A stretch of 64,000 nucleotides of DNA from Candidatus Celerinatantimonas neptuna (lineage in GTDB: Bacteria > Pseudomonadota > Gammaproteobacteria > Enterobacterales > Celerinatantimonadaceae), in assembly GCA_911810475.1 (NCBI GenBank), contig OU461276.1:799501-863500 (forward strand). The letters run 5' to 3'. The notes beneath the pieces are model-generated. The model did no database searches and was not told where the DNA came from. It saw only the letters and a list, made by a program, of their open reading frames with translations. The translations under genes and the position numbers were made by a program. Positions 48,601 to 59,508 of the stretch are shown here, one piece after another (position 1 is the first letter of the stretch; every line of letters starts with the position of its first letter).

Positions 48601-49469
48601 CGATGAGTTTTTCCATGTTTATTTTGCCAACGAATAGTACTTGGCTGCCATTGCAATTGCCAAAGCGAGGGTTTACGACCACCAAATTGCCCCCATAGTT
48701 TGAAATTAAGGTTAGTATTTAATTTTTTAAGTGCAGTCGACTGAAAAAGCTCGCCGACCTTTGACAGTTGAATATGCTGACCAGATGCATAAAAAACACC
48801 AGGCAGATCTAACAGATCCGCCTTTTGATTCCGACTGTTTAACTTGACGACAAAATGCACTAGGCTAGTTCGATGACGTAATTTAAAAAGGGATGCCTCC
48901 CCCTCGCCCTGATGAAGTTTTTGAGTATTTTGCCAGCGCATCGATTTAATATAAATTGAATGCATTGGCTGGTGAGGCGAATAAAAATGAACAGCTCCAT
49001 CGGAGATTTGAAAATTATCCATTCGCTTTAAAAAAATATTAGCGAAGACACGTGAAACCTTCTGATCATTTTCATTCTCTGATAACCCATTCATTGAAGG
49101 GACAGTCAAATCAAAACCTCTCAGGCGAATCTCCCTAAAGGTAATTCTTCTTTGTTTCAATGAATTAAGTAGATCAAAATTGATCAATACAGAACGACTA
49201 TAAAGCTGATAAGGATTTGATTTATCTGGGCGAAAAAGCACATGCCTTAAAACCAACACGGGGCGATAATGATCCAGACGAGCACTTAAATAGCCAATCT
49301 GTAACGAGCTGGTCGAATCACCAATTAACCACTGAACAATCTGATTACGATATTCATTGGCATAAGCAAACCCCCACCGTAAAGCACTCAGTGCAATAGC
49401 AGCAGTTATAATAATCACTGCAAATGCCAGCCAGCAGCGATGGACGAAACGACGTAACAGAATTAGCAT
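45627..49469 (-). CDS. yhdP: AsmA-family envelope lipid-transport protein YhdP
   Basis: 1280 residues, the expected size. One N-terminal membrane span (about 16-34), a long beta-rich periplasmic body of repeating AsmA/YhdP units, and a basic C-terminus. FRDIFDKGLYFNSARAKSTI and the ending DVITQVDFQITGDIEHPKL are typical. With TamB and YdbH it carries phospholipids to the outer membrane in E. coli. Follows rng after 6 bases. Confidence 0.93.
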   Translation of the reverse strand: MLILLRRFVHRCWLAFAVIIITAAIALSALRWGFAYANEYRNQIVQWLIGDSTSSLQIGYLSARLDHYRPVLVLRHVLFRPDKSNPYQLYSRSVLINFDLLNSLKQRRITFREIRLRGFDLTVPSMNGLSENENDQKVSRVFANIFLKRMDNFQISDGAVHFYSPHQPMHSIYIKSMRWQNTQKLHQGEGEASLFKLRHRTSLVHFVVKLNSRNQKADLLDLPGVFYASGQHIQLSKVGELFQSTALKKLNTNLNFKLWGQFGGRKPSLWQLQWQPSTIRWQNKHGKTHRLVIKKGYFYLRGHSDYLQLDSDQLDLSTDGKSWGHLNLQGVIQSDQSQFYLNHLPLPLITPALELFPEISSYPIQLTSGMLNDVRVRYQMDQQKWDYRANLANVGVTTEGNFTGVSQLSGHIWGNAHQLYYQLQVNKGALRFDRLFEKDWPVDLLKTKGHVDWNSNAVSVTVNQFDMKGPLAQIHLRGRFDWRKNASPWLSLYAQMNLPKAQDARRFYPLPIMPKNVSRYLNQSIKGGSVNNAQLLWYGSLDQFPYHHPTGIFQALVPLKDSQFKFQPNWPPLKKMRVDLLFQNESLHMESQSAALGKVHIEHVNAAIEHLNTNGILTIQAKIKNQNPGYINQYLQQSPLPGLVNTMRALPMTKGRVDGRIYLKIPLDGKNVLATGQAKFSNTSLRVKDLGLGLTKLNGVLNFNNAQLRGHGFKAFWRGQPILIDLHGDENPDNYQLGIGLQGNWDVKKLQRRLDNPLWLSSFGGQMNWRGKVNVAFKSKGLQYNAKFDSNLAQLQSKLPAPLFKSTSQSWPSHLYVSGNNYRGQGRIAIGEKLYSRLRYTSRSGIKLTALRVNVGNRQTLPGLSQLLPASGTSIDVDIQKASFAPWLYHFGNVADDPQNSTSLIPPLKMARIHVQQLNFFDQPIDQFQLTNPKGTFLWYVSSHRLEGDFTLPSHPDLRHPLKINLTKVELPKLNLKLVKQLMAKQKDQLLASKKQMKLYPLSVVCQKCTLGRFKLGKVSLWLPFANHSMHDGYFNQQSVGKAELNAKLNWLPSPRGMISKVTGDFKTKDTGKFLQAMGVDKALEQTPIKGQFSFQWKGLPFQLDTHTLNGEVQWKAGEGVLTQVSDQGTRLLTLASLDSIRRRLQLDFRDIFDKGLYFNSARAKSTITDGVMTNKDFFMNAVSGVIHGKGQLNLNTGKIDYRLSFSPKVTSSLPVLAAFAVTPITGVAVLAISKLLEPVIDVITQVDFQITGDIEHPKLVEVKREHKKIKVPSKLRGNK

Positions 49470-49475
49470 AAGTTG

Positions 49476-50945
49476 TTACATTAATACGACATCAAATTGT
49501 TCTTGGTTGTACATCATTTCAATCTGGACCCGAACCGATTTTCCCATGAAGACCTCCAACTCAGCCAAACTGTGTGATTCATCACCAGTGAGCATTTCAG
49601 AGACCGCCTGTGAAGCATAGACAATAAAATGATCCGCATCATAGGCCCGGTTCACTCGCAAAACTTCTCGTAAGATCTCAAAACAAACAGTTTCAATTGT
49701 TTTGACTGTTCCTCGTCCTAAACAAGTTGGACAAGTACCACAAAGCACATGTTCAAGGCTTTCCCGCGTCCTTTTCCGGGTCATCTCAACCAGACCCAGC
49801 TGAGAAAAACCGTTGATACTGGTTTTAGCCCGATCCCCAGACAATGCCTGTTCCAGACTTTGTAGAACACGCTGACGATGTTCATCGTGCAACATATCGA
49901 TAAAATCGATAATGATAATCCCACCTAAATTTCGTAATCGTAACTGTCGGGCAATAGCCCGGGTTGCTTCAATATTTGTATTAAAGATGGTTTCTTCAAG
50001 GTTTCGATGTCCAACGAAAGCCCCGGTATTAATATCAATCGTCGTCATGGCCTCAGTTTGATCAATAATCAGGTATCCGCCCGATTTAAGATCAACACGG
50101 CGTTGCAAAGCTCGCTGAATCTCATTTTCAACATCATAGAGGTCAAATATAGGCCGGTCTGCCGAGTAATATTCCAGTATAGATGCAAATTCAGGGACAA
50201 ACTCCTGACAAAAAATCAATAATTCATCAAATGTTGAACGAGAATCAACACGAATTCTATCGAGGCGCGTCCCGACAAAATCACGAACCGTTCTAAGCGC
50301 CAGAGAAAGGTCTTCATAAAGCATTTTACAGCTTTGATATTTTTCCTTGCGTTGAAGGACCTTGCGCCAGAGACGTTTTAAAAATTCAGCATCCTGACAT
50401 AATTCATGTTCACCAACCACTTCTGCTGCTGTCCGAACAATGAAGCCTCCCAGCGCATCAACATACTCACCAGCCAGTTCTTTTAAACGTTCCCGGGCTT
50501 CATCACTTTCTATTCGTTGCGATACACCGACATGAGAACTTCCTGGCATCAAAACCAGATAACGTGATGGTAACGTAATATCCGTTGTTAACCGAGCCCC
50601 TTTTGTACCAAGCGGATCCTTTACAACCTGAACCATAATATCCTGGCCCTGACGGACTAAAGCCGAAATATCACCAACCTGAAAATGGGCCTGTTCCTGA
50701 ACATCAACACACTCTGTATGCGGAACAATATCAGAAGCATGGAGAAAAGCAGCTTTATCTAAACCTATATCAACAAAGGCAGCTTGCATTCCAGGTAAAA
50801 CCCGGCTCACTCTACCTTTGTAAATATTGCCGACAATTCCCCGTTTTGTTTCCCGCTCGATATGCACTTCCTGCAAAATACCGGTTTCTACCAGTGCGAC
50901 TCGTGTTTCTGTTGGGGTTACATTGATCAATAATTCAGCCGGCAT
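49476..50945 (-). CDS. rng: Ribonuclease G
   Basis: 489 residues, as in E. coli. S1 RNA-binding domain (about 38-128, GNIYKGRVSRVLPGMQAAFVDIG), catalytic Asp residues in TTIDINTGAF and IIIDFIDM, and the zinc-link CGTCPTC that joins dimers. Processes 16S rRNA 5' end and some mRNAs. Lies in the conserved mreBCD-maf-rng string. Confidence 0.95.
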   Translation of the reverse strand: MPAELLINVTPTETRVALVETGILQEVHIERETKRGIVGNIYKGRVSRVLPGMQAAFVDIGLDKAAFLHASDIVPHTECVDVQEQAHFQVGDISALVRQGQDIMVQVVKDPLGTKGARLTTDITLPSRYLVLMPGSSHVGVSQRIESDEARERLKELAGEYVDALGGFIVRTAAEVVGEHELCQDAEFLKRLWRKVLQRKEKYQSCKMLYEDLSLALRTVRDFVGTRLDRIRVDSRSTFDELLIFCQEFVPEFASILEYYSADRPIFDLYDVENEIQRALQRRVDLKSGGYLIIDQTEAMTTIDINTGAFVGHRNLEETIFNTNIEATRAIARQLRLRNLGGIIIIDFIDMLHDEHRQRVLQSLEQALSGDRAKTSINGFSQLGLVEMTRKRTRESLEHVLCGTCPTCLGRGTVKTIETVCFEILREVLRVNRAYDADHFIVYASQAVSEMLTGDESHSLAELEVFMGKSVRVQIEMMYNQEQFDVVLM

Positions 50946-50955
50946 GGGCTATTCC

Positions 50956-51537
50956 TCAGTTTTTAGATTCAGGGCAATCTGGTACAAATTTTTTCAGTAA
51001 GTATTCACTTTCAACTAAAGGCAGACCAACGACTGCACTATAACTTCCATGAATTGATGCAATAAACTTACCACCAATTCCCTGAATTGCATAACTGCCA
51101 GCCTTATCGACAGGCTCGCCACTATGCCAATAACGAATCATTTCATCATCACTTATTGCTCTCATTGTAACATCAGTCGTCACAATACAATGTTGTTCCC
51201 GGGTATTCGTCACAACAGCCACAGCGGTCAAAACCTGATGAGTTCGATCACTTAAACGACGCAGCATCTGTAAACTCTGATGTTGATCCTGAGGCTTGCC
51301 TAAAATCCCACCATCACAACTTATTACCGTATCAGCCCCTAGTACAGGATGACCCGATGATACCTTTTCTAACCCACACCTAGCTTTATTTAAAGCCATG
51401 CGTAACACGTAATCATGAACCATTTCACCATCAAAAATACGTTCATCGATGGTTCCATCTATTCGACGAAACTGGTAATCCAGTAACCCAAGCAACTGAA
51501 CACGACGCTCTGAAGTAGAGGCCAAATAAAAATCCAT
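50956..51537 (-). CDS. maf: Maf-family nucleotide pyrophosphatase (YhdE type)
   Basis: 193 residues. STSERRVQLL (phosphate site), Glu-rich DERIFDGE and GADTVISCDG are Maf motifs; the QGIGGKFIASIHGSYSAVVGLP tail is usual. YhdE hydrolyses dTTP, UTP and modified nucleotides, and affects septation when overproduced. Between mreD (4 bases upstream) and rng. Confidence 0.93.
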   Translation of the reverse strand: MDFYLASTSERRVQLLGLLDYQFRRIDGTIDERIFDGEMVHDYVLRMALNKARCGLEKVSSGHPVLGADTVISCDGGILGKPQDQHQSLQMLRRLSDRTHQVLTAVAVVTNTREQHCIVTTDVTMRAISDDEMIRYWHSGEPVDKAGSYAIQGIGGKFIASIHGSYSAVVGLPLVESEYLLKKFVPDCPESKN

Positions 51538-51541
51538 ACAG

Positions 51542-52030
51542 CTACTCCAATCGGAAACGTCGACGCAACTTACGCAGAAATAAATAAACCCATGGCCAAA
51601 TAATCATCGTCGTAACCACTGAATAGAAATACCCATGCGGCAGATGCACACCATTTAATACATACTCGATCCAAAAAACGATCACTTTACTCAGTAATGT
51701 CAATAAACCAATCCCTATAGCCTGTTGCCATAAAGATAGGTTTCGCATCCGCGTATAATTAATTACAGCAACATAGGCAACCAATGAAAGGGTTAATGAA
51801 CGCACACCAAGTATCGACCCCAGTAAAAGATCCAACAATAAACCAACGACAAAGGCACTCACGATATTGACGCGAAATGGCAAAGCGATACACCAGTAAA
51901 CCAGGCACGCAAGCACCCAATCAGGACGAAAAACATCAAACTGTGCGGGCAAAGGAATAATTTGCAATACCAATGCACAAATAAACGTAACAATAATTGT
52001 TAACAGACCGGCAATCTCATTTCTCATCAT
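51542..52030 (-). CDS. mreD: Rod-shape protein MreD
   Basis: 162-residue integral membrane protein with five to six predicted helices; FDVFRPDWVLACLVYWCIALP and GLLLDLLLGSILGVRSLTLSL are MreD landmarks. Part of the elongasome. Its ATG lies inside the end of mreC (14-base overlap), so translation is coupled. Confidence 0.92.
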   Translation of the reverse strand: MMRNEIAGLLTIIVTFICALVLQIIPLPAQFDVFRPDWVLACLVYWCIALPFRVNIVSAFVVGLLLDLLLGSILGVRSLTLSLVAYVAVINYTRMRNLSLWQQAIGIGLLTLLSKVIVFWIEYVLNGVHLPHGYFYSVVTTMIIWPWVYLFLRKLRRRFRLE

Positions 52031-52889
52031 TCACTTCCAAAGATGAATGGCTACCAGTCGATGATGTGGTCTTATTTGGCCATAACAACAGCAAGTAACG
52101 TAATCGTGCAAGATGCGCAACTGGCCTCGCCTCAATATTTGCGAAAGGTTTACCTTCCTGATAATCAAAGCGGGTCACAACCGCAACAGGATAACCTTCA
52201 GGGAAGCGACCTCCCAAGCCAGAAGTGACAAGTAGATCACCCACTTTAATATCGGTACTACGGGGAACATTAGGGATCGATAATGGACTGTTCGGACCAT
52301 TCCCTTCAACAATGACCCGAATATCGTTACGCATCACCCTAACAGGTACTGCCGAACTGCTATCGCTAATCAATAAAACACGACTCGTTGTTCTGGCTAC
52401 ATGTAAAACCAATCCAACAATACCAGAATCATTGATGACCGGTTGACCTTCATAGACACCATCCTGACTCCCTTTATTAATCAACACCTGCTGCGAGAAA
52501 GGATCTGAATCGACAGACATAATTTCAGCAACCATTCGACGACCAATGTGACGAGATGGTGAATCTAACAATGCCCGTAACTGATTATTTTCTTTACGTA
52601 AATTTTCCATAATCAGTAATTGAGCATGCTGCAACCGTAACCGTTGCCTCAAGAAATGATTTTCTTCACGCAATTTGCTGGCCGGGATAAATTGCTCAGA
52701 GACATTATCTAAAACGTCCCTAGGCATATTCACAACATATTGTAAAGGCGAAACCAAAGAAGCCAGATACGCGCGAACCTGATCAAAACGATCATATCGT
52801 GTATCAGCATAAATCAAAGCCACCGAGGCAATTAATGCTAGTAACAGCCGTAATTGCAACGATGGCCTTTTTTTAAATATAGGCTTCAT
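52017..52889 (-). CDS. mreC: Rod-shape protein MreC
   Basis: 290 residues: short cytoplasmic Lys/Arg start, one membrane span (about 13-28), coiled coil (about 70-105), then the double beta-barrel periplasmic domain (MVAEIMSVDSDPFSQQVLINKGS, GLVLHVARTTSRVLLISDSSSAVPV). Links MreB to the cell-wall synthases. Starts 33 bases after mreB. Confidence 0.94.
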   Translation of the reverse strand: MKPIFKKRPSLQLRLLLALIASVALIYADTRYDRFDQVRAYLASLVSPLQYVVNMPRDVLDNVSEQFIPASKLREENHFLRQRLRLQHAQLLIMENLRKENNQLRALLDSPSRHIGRRMVAEIMSVDSDPFSQQVLINKGSQDGVYEGQPVINDSGIVGLVLHVARTTSRVLLISDSSSAVPVRVMRNDIRVIVEGNGPNSPLSIPNVPRSTDIKVGDLLVTSGLGGRFPEGYPVAVVTRFDYQEGKPFANIEARPVAHLARLRYLLLLWPNKTTSSTGSHSSLEVNDEK

Positions 52890-52922
52890 AAAGAAATAAC
52901 CCTTCTCTTTTGAAGCCTAATA

Positions 52923-54727
<1,805 letters not shown>

Positions 54728-56629
54728 TTAACTCTCAATAGAATGTTGTGTTGGAGGCGCAAACCATAATCCCTGACCCGCACTAACCCCTAGTCGCTGT
54801 AACACGCGCCAATCCTGAGCGGTTTCCACACCAACAGCTACAACTTGTGCTTTTCCATTGGCACTCGCTAACAGGCTACTAATAGCTAATCGGTTGACTT
54901 GACGTTTCGATAGCTCCCGAACCAGGCTTGGATGTAATTTAATATACGCAGGTTTAAGATCATTAATGTATTGAGTACTTAATACACTCTGTCCGGCCCT
55001 ATCAATTGCGATCCGAATCCCTTTGTCACGCAATGCATTAATTCTAGCCTGCTGTTTACGCCCTAAAAAAGCGACTTGTTGCTCTTGAAGTTCAATAATT
55101 AATCGCCCTTGCTGCCTGGGATTTGTCTCCATTGCCCAATAAACTAGCCGACGAATAATCGCTTTGTCTTGTAGTGTATTCACATCTAGATTGATACTTA
55201 CCGACAATGAGCTACTTTTTAGCCGCTCCAATGCAGCATCAATAACTAACCGGTCAAACTGTTCCACCAAACCGCACCGTTCAACCCAGGGCCAAAAAAT
55301 CCCTGCCGTCAACCATTGTCGACCATCTTTAATTCTTGCGAGTAATTCAATAGCATAAGGTTGGCGCTGACTGGCTACAATAGGCTGTTCAAAATAATAG
55401 ATCAGTTCTTCCTGTAAGGCTTTTTCAAGCATACTTCTCCAACGAACTGACCCCTGACCGATATAATCGGCTTTAAGCTCTCGCTCATCTAAGTACCAAC
55501 CATTGCATCCTTGTTTGAGGGCAATTCTTAATGCATCATCAGCCTGTTGCATAACATCTTGTGGAATATCACCAAATTGATACCCCGCCACACCTATCAC
55601 ATAAGAATCTTCATGGTCAATACCATCGGGTAACGGCAAACGTTCGAACTGTTTAAGAAGCGAACAAGCCAGGTCTTCCGCTTGGGCCATCGTAATCTGT
55701 GGCACCAATATAGCGAAGCGATCCCCATCAACCCTTCCAACAACAGCATCGACATTTTTCTTGACATAATTGTTTAATAAATGGGCACCTTGCTGCAGAA
55801 GTAGATCACCAGCATCAAATGAATAAAGGTAATTAACATCATCAATATTCTTGAATTGAATCAATAATACTGCACCAATATTTGCATCAACATCATACAT
55901 TTCGGCTTCTAACCGATTACTAAAATGGGTAAGATTAGCTAGCCCTGTCAGCTCATCTACGAAAGCATTTTCCCGAATCATTCGATCAAAACGAGCCCTG
56001 TCTTGACGAGCATCTTCAAGTTGTAATAACACCTCAGTAATCGCCCGACTGGCACTTCTTGGCCACTCCCCTGAATACGGTTTTAACGCCCCCTCCAGAT
56101 GCCCACCTAAAATTCGACGCCCTCTTAACTCCAAACGTTCTGCACCTAAAAAAGCACTTCTGAGCCATTGAATACTAACCCATAAACCAATGGCAACCGT
56201 CAGAAGACCCAGAAGAATATAACTCATCGCATCTGGGGTATAACTCAACCCTTTAAAGGGAGGTTCGACCCATAATGTAATATGGAAATGGGGATGTGAC
56301 TTCAATTGATAGTGATATTGAATTAAATCTGACAGTTTTCCATGAAATCGAATTTCCCTGAATGTATATACTGTACCGCCTTTATTACTCACATCCATTC
56401 GAATGATCTGATGAGCCCTTAACCAGTTTGGCAACCACTGAGCAAAAGAAGGCGTATCAGGCTGAACATCCAATTGACTATCCAACAACTGGGTAATCGC
56501 TGACATCTTGTAGGCTTGCTGATCATAACCCAATTTACGAAACGTCAATGCGCCACCAGCCCCGACAAGTCCAACAGCCGTAACAACGCAGATAACAATA
56601 AAGAGAATAAATTTATTTGATAACTTCAA
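54728..56629 (-). CDS. csrD: Degenerate GGDEF-EAL regulator CsrD
   Basis: 633 residues: two membrane spans (about 6-28 and 133-152) around a periplasmic loop, a HAMP-like linker, a degenerate GGDEF domain (GRVDGDRFAI instead of GGDEF) and a degenerate EAL domain (ELLARI for EAL; no DDFGTG motif). CsrD controls turnover of the CsrB/CsrC small RNAs by RNase E without c-di-GMP enzymatic activity. Position upstream of mreB on the same strand is the conserved csrD place. Confidence 0.92.
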   Translation of the reverse strand: MKLSNKFILFIVICVVTAVGLVGAGGALTFRKLGYDQQAYKMSAITQLLDSQLDVQPDTPSFAQWLPNWLRAHQIIRMDVSNKGGTVYTFREIRFHGKLSDLIQYHYQLKSHPHFHITLWVEPPFKGLSYTPDAMSYILLGLLTVAIGLWVSIQWLRSAFLGAERLELRGRRILGGHLEGALKPYSGEWPRSASRAITEVLLQLEDARQDRARFDRMIRENAFVDELTGLANLTHFSNRLEAEMYDVDANIGAVLLIQFKNIDDVNYLYSFDAGDLLLQQGAHLLNNYVKKNVDAVVGRVDGDRFAILVPQITMAQAEDLACSLLKQFERLPLPDGIDHEDSYVIGVAGYQFGDIPQDVMQQADDALRIALKQGCNGWYLDERELKADYIGQGSVRWRSMLEKALQEELIYYFEQPIVASQRQPYAIELLARIKDGRQWLTAGIFWPWVERCGLVEQFDRLVIDAALERLKSSSLSVSINLDVNTLQDKAIIRRLVYWAMETNPRQQGRLIIELQEQQVAFLGRKQQARINALRDKGIRIAIDRAGQSVLSTQYINDLKPAYIKLHPSLVRELSKRQVNRLAISSLLASANGKAQVVAVGVETAQDWRVLQRLGVSAGQGLWFAPPTQHSIES

Positions 56630-57210
56630 TGACGCATACCAGCTCTATTTTTAAAGAAACCATCATATCCGATTGATAATCTCTGTCTCATCAAAAAACT
56701 AGCTCCTTACTGTAAATCAACATGTTCCCCAATAAAGTGGGTCGTCAAATCCTTTATAGTGCAAAGTCACTTTAAAAATAAGTATCATATTCATCGTCTA
56801 CTTAATCATAACCAAAGTAAAATGCTCCTCTGATCCCCATTAAATCCGAAATCAATCACATATAAGGAAACTACGACCTGAAACAACAAGGATCTGCTGA
56901 TTGATCACATGATGATACGATTGCACAGCAATCCCCCTAAAACCCACATGACATAAGACGATCGTACCATTGTGAAAATCTAAAATCAGCTGGTCATTCA
57001 TTATGTTAACTTTCCCGGTTCAAATATTAATAACTCAGTTAGATAATCCACTCGATTCTGTATTGTTTATCCGAACTGAAGGCAAATCTAAAATATATAA
57101 AGTACAGAATAATTCCCCCCCAAACGGACATCGACTCTACTGTTGTAAAAATCTATTTTGATGACAAAATAGATTCGCACTATCTGATTTTTATCAAACA
57201 GGGTATCACT
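56630..57210. other. csrD-tag divergent intergenic region
   Basis: About 580 bases between divergent starts. Apart from the hairpin at 57150-57175 I see only AT-rich sequence with no gene. Confidence 0.5.
57150..57175. promoter_or_regulatory. Perfect inverted repeat just upstream of tag
   Basis: AATCTATTTTG (57150-57160) pairs exactly with CAAAATAGATT (57165-57175) around ATGA, ending 35 bases before the tag ATG. It may be an operator or a 5' leader hairpin; no regulator is implied by the sequence. Confidence 0.45.
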
Positions 57211-57807
57211 ATGACAGATTGCTCTTGGCCTGGTTCAGATCCACAGTATATTAACTACCATGATCATTGCTGGGGAATGCCTGTTCTCGACTGTCAGGAA
57301 TTATTTGCGAAGCTATGTTTAGATGGCCAACAAGCAGGCCTATCATGGCTCATTATCTTACGAAAACAATCTGAGTATGAACGCTTATTTGCTCAATTTG
57401 ATCCCCACAAATTAGCTCTTTTTGACGAATCGATAATTGAATCTCTGTTACAGGAACCCGGCATTATCCGTAACCGACTAAAGATCAATGCAATCATCCA
57501 GAACGCAAAAGCTTACTTAGCTCTAGAACAACAAGGCATTAATTTCAGTGACTATCTATGGGCATTTGTCGATCACTATCCCATTAATCACAGATTATCC
57601 AGTCAAGCCGAAGCACCAACCACCAGCAAAGAAGCACAGAATATGGCCAAATCTTTAAAAAAGAATGGATTTAAATTTGTCGGTGAGACAATTTGTTATG
57701 CCTTTATGCAAGCTGTTGGAATGGTAAATGATCACTTAATTAGCTGTTCAGCCCATCAGCGTTGTTTAGATCGCACGGTCGAACTCTTTGGCTCAAGAAC
57801 ATGTTGA
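57211..57807 (+). CDS. tag: DNA-3-methyladenine glycosylase I
   Basis: 198 residues, close to E. coli Tag. Zinc ligands Cys4, His17, His176 and Cys180 are present, with the base-binding motif GQQAGLSW and FKFVGETICYAFMQAVG. Residue 38, Glu in E. coli, is Asp here (LDGQQ). Removes 3-methyladenine from DNA. C-terminus is about 10 residues longer than in E. coli. Stands alone. Confidence 0.94.
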   Translation: MTDCSWPGSDPQYINYHDHCWGMPVLDCQELFAKLCLDGQQAGLSWLIILRKQSEYERLFAQFDPHKLALFDESIIESLLQEPGIIRNRLKINAIIQNAKAYLALEQQGINFSDYLWAFVDHYPINHRLSSQAEAPTTSKEAQNMAKSLKKNGFKFVGETICYAFMQAVGMVNDHLISCSAHQRCLDRTVELFGSRTC

Positions 57808-58682
57808 GTTGACGTTGATGGAAGCATTTATTCAGATTAAATAGGATTCAGATGCTGTAAGGACAATGTTTTGCAGCTACAGACCATTTTACCCAAAGTT
57901 AAGCATATGCCAAATAAACTACTTTCACCGGTATGCATAAACAATAATATAATCCGATACAAAATCACATTATTCATTTTTCTCACGCTAATTTTAATAC
58001 CCCTCAAATCATATTTTAAAGCTCATAGAACCAGTTCTGTAGATTAATCATCCTGCTCAAACTTTGATATGATGTTTAATTGAAAAATTTCCTTCTGAAT
58101 AGATATTTTATGATTATAATTTCTTACAAGTTGAATTCATTCACCTCTTCGACCATGATTAGATCATGTTTAGGTCAATTGATTTAACGATATTGAACTT
58201 TCATCTTATCAATTCATCTCAACATAACATTTAACTATTGGGATAATTGACATCGTTTTTTTCAAAAACATTGTCTTTACTTTGCCAAAGGATAAAAATC
58301 AAATCTAATGTGGATAATACATTTTCAATGAATTCAAAACAGAGTCCTATTATCTGTTTAATTCAATGTTACTATGGCGATCTTCTTACAGAAGAAGTAC
58401 GAAAATTGAGATGATTTACGTCAGTATAAGCTTTTTATTCTAAACCTAGGTGCTCATGAGTCATGATTTGACAATTCAGTACACTCAAATACCCCGTCGT
58501 TAAATAGACATATATTGTTTATATTTTCATTTGAGTGTATTTTGCACATTGCATATTTTGATTTTTGATGACGCTGGATAGTCGGTTGTTTCAAGGGTAA
58601 AAGTATTTAAAATTCAATGAATATCGGCACTATTCGGATTATATATGGGTGCTTAATAATGAATAATAGTGAGAAGAGTATA
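57808..58682. other. tag-yfaZ intergenic region
   Basis: About 870 AT-rich bases. The only structure seen is the 11-bp inverted repeat at 58480-58539. A frame upstream of the yfaZ start (from 58617) is not thought to be translated as part of it. No RNA gene recognised. Confidence 0.5.
58480..58539. repeat. 11-bp inverted repeat upstream of the first yfaZ-like gene
   Basis: TACACTCAAAT (58480-58490) and ATTTGAGTGTA (58529-58539) are exact inverted copies 38 bases apart, the second followed by TTTTG. It could end a small RNA or be part of the leader; undecided. Confidence 0.4.
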
Positions 58683-59243
58683 ATGAGAAAATCAACTTTA
58701 GCTATCACTCTGGCCGCAGGAACTCTGTTTTCAACCTCTGGCTTCGCTGCTGACAGCCATTATAACAACAGCCTCAATGTTCAAGTGAACAATGACTCAG
58801 TTGCAGTAGGCGCAAGTGCAATGGCTGCGCCCAATTTCAATTTATATGCGAATGGGCAATACTCGAGTGATAATGGGACACTGGCTCAGGTCGGCGGAGA
58901 ATTTGTTAAAAATAATGGAGCTTTCTCTTTCGGTTTCGGGGCAAAAGCAATTGCACTGATGGCTAAACACCGAAAAGATGGGGGTGTAGTCGCTTTAGGT
59001 GGTCATGCGGAATATCAATTGAATGAGCTCATGGGAGTAGGAGCTGAGGTCTATTATTCTCCTGATATTCTCTCATTCCATCATATTGATCGCTATCTAT
59101 CTTATGGTGCTCATGCAACATATGCAGTGCTTGATAATGTAGATGTAAAAGCTGGATGGAGACGAACTTCCTTCGGCTATAGTGCTCAAAAAAGTCTCCA
59201 CTATGAAAATAACTTCTATCTGGAATCAGATTATAAATTCTGA
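58683..59243 (+). CDS. YfaZ-family outer-membrane protein (copy 1)
   Basis: 186 residues from ATG 58683, giving a standard signal peptide (MRKSTLAITLAAGTLFSTSGFA, cut into two parts here for length: basic start, cleavage after GFAA). A frame 22 codons longer was set aside as it would hide the signal. The mature part is a small beta-barrel ending in YKF: NLYANGQYSSDNG, GFGAKAIALMAKH, GVGAEVYYSPDILS. YfaZ function is unknown. Followed by a terminator and a second copy. Confidence 0.8.
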   Translation: MRKSTLAITLAAGTLFSTSGFAADSHYNNSLNVQVNNDSVAVGASAMAAPNFNLYANGQYSSDNGTLAQVGGEFVKNNGAFSFGFGAKAIALMAKHRKDGGVVALGGHAEYQLNELMGVGAEVYYSPDILSFHHIDRYLSYGAHATYAVLDNVDVKAGWRRTSFGYSAQKSLHYENNFYLESDYKF

Positions 59244-59292
59244 TTCTCTTAGTTTATAGAAACAGAAGATTAGAAGATTCATATGAAACCCT

Positions 59293-59331
59293 CTCTGATG
59301 GCTAATAGACGCTGTTCAACTGCCATCAGAG
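59293..59331 (+). terminator. Terminator after the first yfaZ-like gene
   Basis: CTCTGATGGC (59293-59302) pairs perfectly with GCCATCAGAG (59322-59331), followed by CATTTTCATTT. The copies are therefore likely transcribed separately. Confidence 0.65.
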
Positions 59332-59508
59332 CATTTTCATTTGGGATCTTAAAGCCACTAAGAATTCATTCACCAAAAGGTCTTATCTGTCAAAACTGTT
59401 TTAACAATCAACATCACTTGGATTAATATTTTAAAATATGGAATAAACAACCGACACCATTAGGTATATATTTAAATCTAATTGATTGATAATCATGAGA
59501 AAATCATT

